Source: Lantana camara
Lineage: Eukaryota > Streptophyta > Magnoliopsida > Lamiales > Verbenaceae
Direction of reading: 5' to 3'
Length of the DNA stretch: 64,000 nt
Assembly: GCA_037501455.1 (NCBI GenBank)
Contig: CM074858.1
Coordinates: 17,286,501 to 17,350,500 of the forward strand
Positions within the stretch are counted from its first letter, which is position 1. Each line of letters begins with the position of its first letter. A program made the position numbers and the translations under genes. Of the stretch, positions 60,044 through 64,000 are shown piece by piece. Under the pieces are notes generated by a model that saw nothing but the letters and a program-made list of their open reading frames with translations, searched no databases and was not told the origin of the DNA.

Positions 60044-63000
60044 TGTCTAAAGAGTTGGAACAAAGAGGTCTTCGGGAATATCTTTGAATGTGTTAAACAA
60101 GAAGAGGAGGAGATGGGAGCAGCCCAATTCGAGTATGACCAACAGCCTTTGGATAGCAGACTTATGGAGCTTAACCGACACACAGCCATACTCCAGTAAT
60201 ATTTGGCTATAAAAGAGGATTTTTGGAAACAAAAAGCCTCATGTCGTTGGATTTTGGAGGGTACTTCCATGCACTGGTTACTTCCATGCACTGGTTATGA
60301 AAAAAAGATTTAGATCCTCCATTCGTAGTATCCTAGAAGGAGGAGCAGAAATCAGCGAGAGCAATCAGCTAAGAGCTTCGGCAACTAACTTTGTTAAAAG
60401 AATGCTGACAACGGAGCCTATCCTCGAGCAAGAGAGTTTCGATAACACTGTGATAACCCCTTCGCTTAGCCCTTCCGAGGCGGATGACCTGTGTGCTCGG
60501 CCTTCTTTCGAGGAAATTAAGAAAGCCGTAAGGGACATCTCTCCTCATAGTGTGGCAGGGCCTGATGGTTTCGGATCAAAATTTTACCAAAGATTCTGGG
60601 ATATCATTGCCAAGGACGTCTATGATGCAGTGATGGATTTCTATGAGGGTTCCCCAATTCCAAGAGCTCTCACAGCCACTTCTATAGCTTTTATTCCAAA
60701 GAAGGAGAACCCTGCCTTTTGGAGCGACTACCGACCTATAAGCCTATGCAACGTGTCTAATAAGATCATCACGAAAGTTTTCAATAATAGGTTGGCCCTC
60801 GTGCTCCCCAAGATGATCTCGCCGAATCAGAGTGGTTTTATCAAAGGAAGGCTTATTAGTGACAACATTTTGCTAGCCCAGAAGCTAGCTCACACTTTAA
60901 ATAGCTAAAGATGTAACCAAAATGTTATCTTGAAGCTGGACATGACCAAAGCTTACGACCGTCTTGAGTGGAGTTTCTTGTTAAAAGTTCTTCATCATAA
61001 GGGCTTTCCCGAGAAATGGATAGATTACATGTATCACTGCATCTCTAATTATTGGTTTTCGTTCATGGTCAATGGGTCCGCATGAGACATATTTAAATCG
61101 ATCCGAGGTCTTCGTCAAGGGGATTCCTTATCCCCCTCTTTATTTGTGTTAGCAGTGGACTACCATTCTTGTTGTTTGAATAAGATGACAGGTCACGATG
61201 TCGAAAGCAGATACGATACGTGATCTTCATCTTATATCTCGCATCTCGCTTACGCCGATGACACTATCATTTTCACAAACTCCAAACGAGCCTCTTTATA
61301 CCAGATTAAGTAAAATCTGATACATTATGAAGGCCTTTCCAGATAGAAGGTTAACGCCACTAAGTGTGAATTCTTTGTTAGTAGAAAGGGAGAGTGGGCT
61401 GCCACCATAGTGAAAGATATCTTGGGATTTAAATAGGGGTCTCTTCCGATGAAATACTTGGGAGCACCAATGTTTACTGGGAGAAAACGAATATCCTACT
61501 TCAACGAGCTGATAAACAAAGTTAGAGAAAAATTACAAGGGTGGGAGGCAGTTATGCTATCTCATGGAGGTCGTCTCCAACTTATTAAAGTTGTGCTTTA
61601 TTCGATGCAGATCCACCTTTCGCAGGTTGTCTAACCACTGAGTACTGTCATGGGAACGATCCGTCGTATTTGCAACAAGTTCTTTTGGGGATCGAACTCG
61701 AAAACTCGTCGGTTACATTGGGCGTGCTGGGAGAAAACTTGTTTCCTAACGAATGAGGGAGGCCTGGGATGTCGGAACCTGAATGATATCAAAATCTCAT
61801 TCAGTTGGAAGTTATGGTGGAGGTTTCGAACCCAAAATAATGTGTGGTCCAACTTCATGAGAAGAAAATACTGCTCGACGGAGCATCTGAGCAAGGAAGA
61901 AGTTAAGAGTGCGCACTCTCACATTTGGCTTCGCCTATGAGTGGTTAGAGAGAAAGCAGAGCGGTATATTAGATGGAGCTTATGCAAAGAAAATGTTTCT
62001 ATCATACATGATCAGTGGATGAAGAAGGGTACGCTAGTGGCTAGAGTTGGGGATGATGTGGGTGATGGTAAAGTGTCGAATTTGTGGAGAGCTGGTAACT
62101 GGGATGCTGGCAAAATTGAAAAAATCTCTTTGGTCAACAAATCACAGAAGAGATGCTACAAGTTCCAATAGGCATGGACAAAAGGGATATACCAATTTGG
62201 CTTGAGAGTCCTTCTGGTCAACGAATCTAACTCCAACAATATTAGTGTTCATGTGGAGATTATTAAACAACTGGATTCCGACAGATGATCGTCTCCAATA
62301 AAAGGGTATCAGTCTTGCCTCTAAATGGACTTGTTGTGAGTACGTGTAAACAAGAAAGCACCTAGTTTTTGAGTAAAAAAAAGTAGCCCGGGTTCGGGCT
62401 TTTTTCGCAGACCGTTTTGATATGAATTGGAGCAATTCCTGCTGCCCGGCTTCCTTTATTAACGAATGGGCGAATTCTTCACCGTATAGTTCTAAAAAAC
62501 ACGTTCCCAATGTGATTCCTATACTGCGCTTTGGTACATTTGGTTAGAACGTAACAATGCCAAACATAATAGAGGTGCTTTCAATCCTTATAACATCATT
62601 CCTCTGCGTTTGTAACTATCTTTACCTTCTTGTCAAAACGAGGAAAATAGATCATACTTGGTGGCGTGGGGATGTGCATCTTGCAACGAAGTTTGGTATT
62701 CAGATGTGGAAACCTACGCCTAAACGCCCGATCGTGGTTAGATGGTGTCTTCCAGATGATGGGTGGCACAAGTTAAACACCGATGGGTCAGCTCGGGGCA
62801 ACCCAGGACCTGTGGGTATAGGCGGGGCACTTCATGACTCTAAAGGAGACCTACTGTTGGCTTTTAGTGCAGGAATTGGCGTTTACACGAATGTTATTGC
62901 TGAAATGGAAGCCTTGGTTGAAGGAATCAGATTAGCCGGAAATCTTGGATGTTTGAATCTTTGGATCGAAGTGGATGAGAGGGTTGTGATTGATATTATT

Positions 63001-63246
63001 AATAGAGAAAGTATAGGCAGAATTCGGGCCCGAAATCTGATAACCACGTATCAGAATCTCACCAAGGGTATGCAGGTTAAACTCACGCATGTTTATAGGG
63101 AAGGTAACGCAGTAGCAGATTTGCTAGCCAACAAAAGATTCGGCAATCAAAACACGTGGAGATTCCCGGAGAGCCTTATCTTCCACGAGCTCAGAGGGCT
63201 TCTTCGAATGGATACTTGGGAGCTCCCTTCAATCCGAAACCAATGA
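60044..63246 (+). pseudogene. LINE ORF2, reverse transcriptase to RNase H
   Basis: Continues the endonuclease half. RT: SVAGPDGFGSKFYQRFWD (about 60550-60600), ATSIAFIPKKENPAFWSDYRPISLCN, NQSGFIKGRLISDNILLAQ, LKLDMTKAYDRLEW, GLRQGDSLSPSLF and the catalytic AYADDTIIF (about 61250). Then YLGAPMFTGRKR, GGRLQLIK, WGSNSKTRRLHWACWEK and GGLGCRN. The zf-RVT part (62170-62660) is decayed (ALWYIWLERNNAKHNR). RNase H at 62560-63246 is intact in its key residues: NTDGSARGNPGP (Asp near 62782), AEMEALVEGIRLA, EVDERVVID and YREGNAVADLLA. Stops near 60906, 61086, 61434, 61632, 61938 and 62169 break it. Confidence 0.8.
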
Positions 63247-64000
63247 TGGTTATCTGCAACAATTCTAGTTGGAAGATCGCTGGGACTATGTCCAGGAAAG
63301 GAGATGCAGGTATGAGTTATTTGGATTCATCTCAATTTAACCATGATATATATTTTCAATACAATACACTTGATGGTTGCTTTGGGCCGAATAAGGTACT
63401 GCAGGCTAGCAAGAAGGATAACAAAGGCTGTGACAATAATGGTTTGATATGGTGCAAGGATCTGGACTTGCTAGCTAAGTTACTTTTGGAATTGACGGAG
63501 AATGCGGCCAACCTGAATATATTCAAGTTCAGACCTCGGCCGTGTTGTACATATTGTTAGTATGCCAATTTTTTGGCTGCACAAATTTCCTTTGGGAAAT
63601 TTGGGGGGAGAGTGAGCGTGTTCCTCAAGAGTGGTAAAAACAGGTTGGATAAGGGAGTGACCCCGAAATTGAGAGAAACTAGCCTATCTTCACGCCATGG
63701 GATGCCCCGGGATCCTTGTTTCTAACACAGATTCCCTCCCCCATTTTGTTTGCAGGTATAACTTCCCCCATTTGGGATATTTTTATCCCCACAAGGAACC
63801 ATCAATGTGGCACGCTAATGATTGTGATTGAGGCGAGGTCAATCCTTGTCGTTGGGGTGGGAAGTTGGAGTGCGGAGATCGCTGCTACTAAGGCTTTTAA
63901 TTGCAGCCACATCCAGTCTCACGAGAGCCATGAGACGGGTTTTCCTACTCTGGTTGTAGCCCGATATGATCTTAGGCCATATTTGGATCGAAAGTGCAAT
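63247..64000 (+). other. LINE 3' flank, possibly 3' UTR
   Basis: After the RNase H stop there is GC-moderate sequence with no recognised gene. One open frame overlaps to 63560 but has no known motif. No poly(A) tail or target duplication of the LINE is visible before the window ends. Confidence 0.35.

Larger units (their letters stand above)
27390..63250 (+). mobile_element. L1-type LINE, split by 30.2-kb Gypsy complex
   Basis: The order is a short 5' leader, ORF1 (27438-28879), ORF2 endonuclease (28978-29802), then the inserted Gypsy complex, then ORF2 RT, zf-RVT and RNase H (60044-63246). The two halves rejoin at the AGCAA duplication (29798-29802 and 60039-60043). The protein read-through across it (FRLKQ then CLKSWNKEVFGN) is just what L1-type plant LINEs have between endonuclease and RT. 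Without the insertion the body is about 5.6 kb. Several stops and frameshifts show it was decaying. Confidence 0.8.

Noticed and set aside
63156..63560. 134-codon ORF after the LINE RNase H
   Set aside because: Overlaps the intact RNase H frame and has no known motif; likely LINE 3' UTR.

Overview
This is a plant nuclear window, most likely from a eudicot, made almost entirely of nested transposable elements around one recognisable host gene. The plant assignment rests on an intronless ELO/HOS3-type gene, Ty3/Gypsy elements with 3-3.5 kb LTRs and a Met-tRNA primer site, a Copia element, L1-type LINEs with DUF4283-like ORF1 and an RNase H tail, hAT elements with subterminal GAGCT-rich repeats, and plant-style MITEs. 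I saw no CRISPR array, rRNA or tRNA gene.

Layout. 1-4340: decayed retroelement pieces, namely a leader-like segment, an AT-rich coiled-coil retroelement on the minus strand with a primer site at 1831-1844, and a minus-strand LINE RNase H tail. 4860-5480: an LTR-like fragment. 6197-7087: the host gene, a fatty-acid elongase-like HOS3 protein, plus strand. 8798-12237: a broken retroelement carrying the 'putative gypsy-type transposon' domain, followed by a 515-bp palindromic MITE (12238-12752). 14297-25111: a hAT-type element with perfect 8-bp target duplications (GTGACCAA). It is split by a complete 9.8-kb Gypsy element (14782-24557, TSD TAATA, LTRs about 3.5 kb, minus strand) whose gag and RT are decayed. 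25590-27345: a dead hAT transposase interrupted by an internally deleted LINE. 27390 to about 63250: an L1-type LINE (ORF1, endonuclease, RT, RNase H).

The LINE ORF2 is split at 29802/60044 by a 30.2-kb Gypsy complex (TSD AGCAA). That complex is a recombinant LTR-internal-LTR-internal-LTR array. It contains a solo LTR (31756-34564, TSD AAAAC), another solo LTR (39636-52814, TSD ATGAA) and a piece of an oppositely oriented LTR (54610-56574). Inside the second solo LTR sits a Copia element (40159-49607, TSD AGGGG) with two 1,936-bp LTRs that differ at only about 11 sites by eye. The order of events is readable: LINE, then Gypsy complex, then solo-LTR parent, then Copia.

The most unexpected structure is palindromic. 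Each Gypsy LTR family carries its own GC-rich palindrome repeated two to six times in the same part of the LTR. One internal region has a 29-bp-period array of four hairpins with a paired compensatory change. The young Copia element has a leader of about 2.3 kb packed with hairpins, including four that share a loop core but have different, still complementary arms. Its pol is dead although its LTRs look recent, so it was probably moved in trans. Its promoter region has six CACGTG boxes in 69 bp. All coordinates and identities were read by eye, without alignment or database search.
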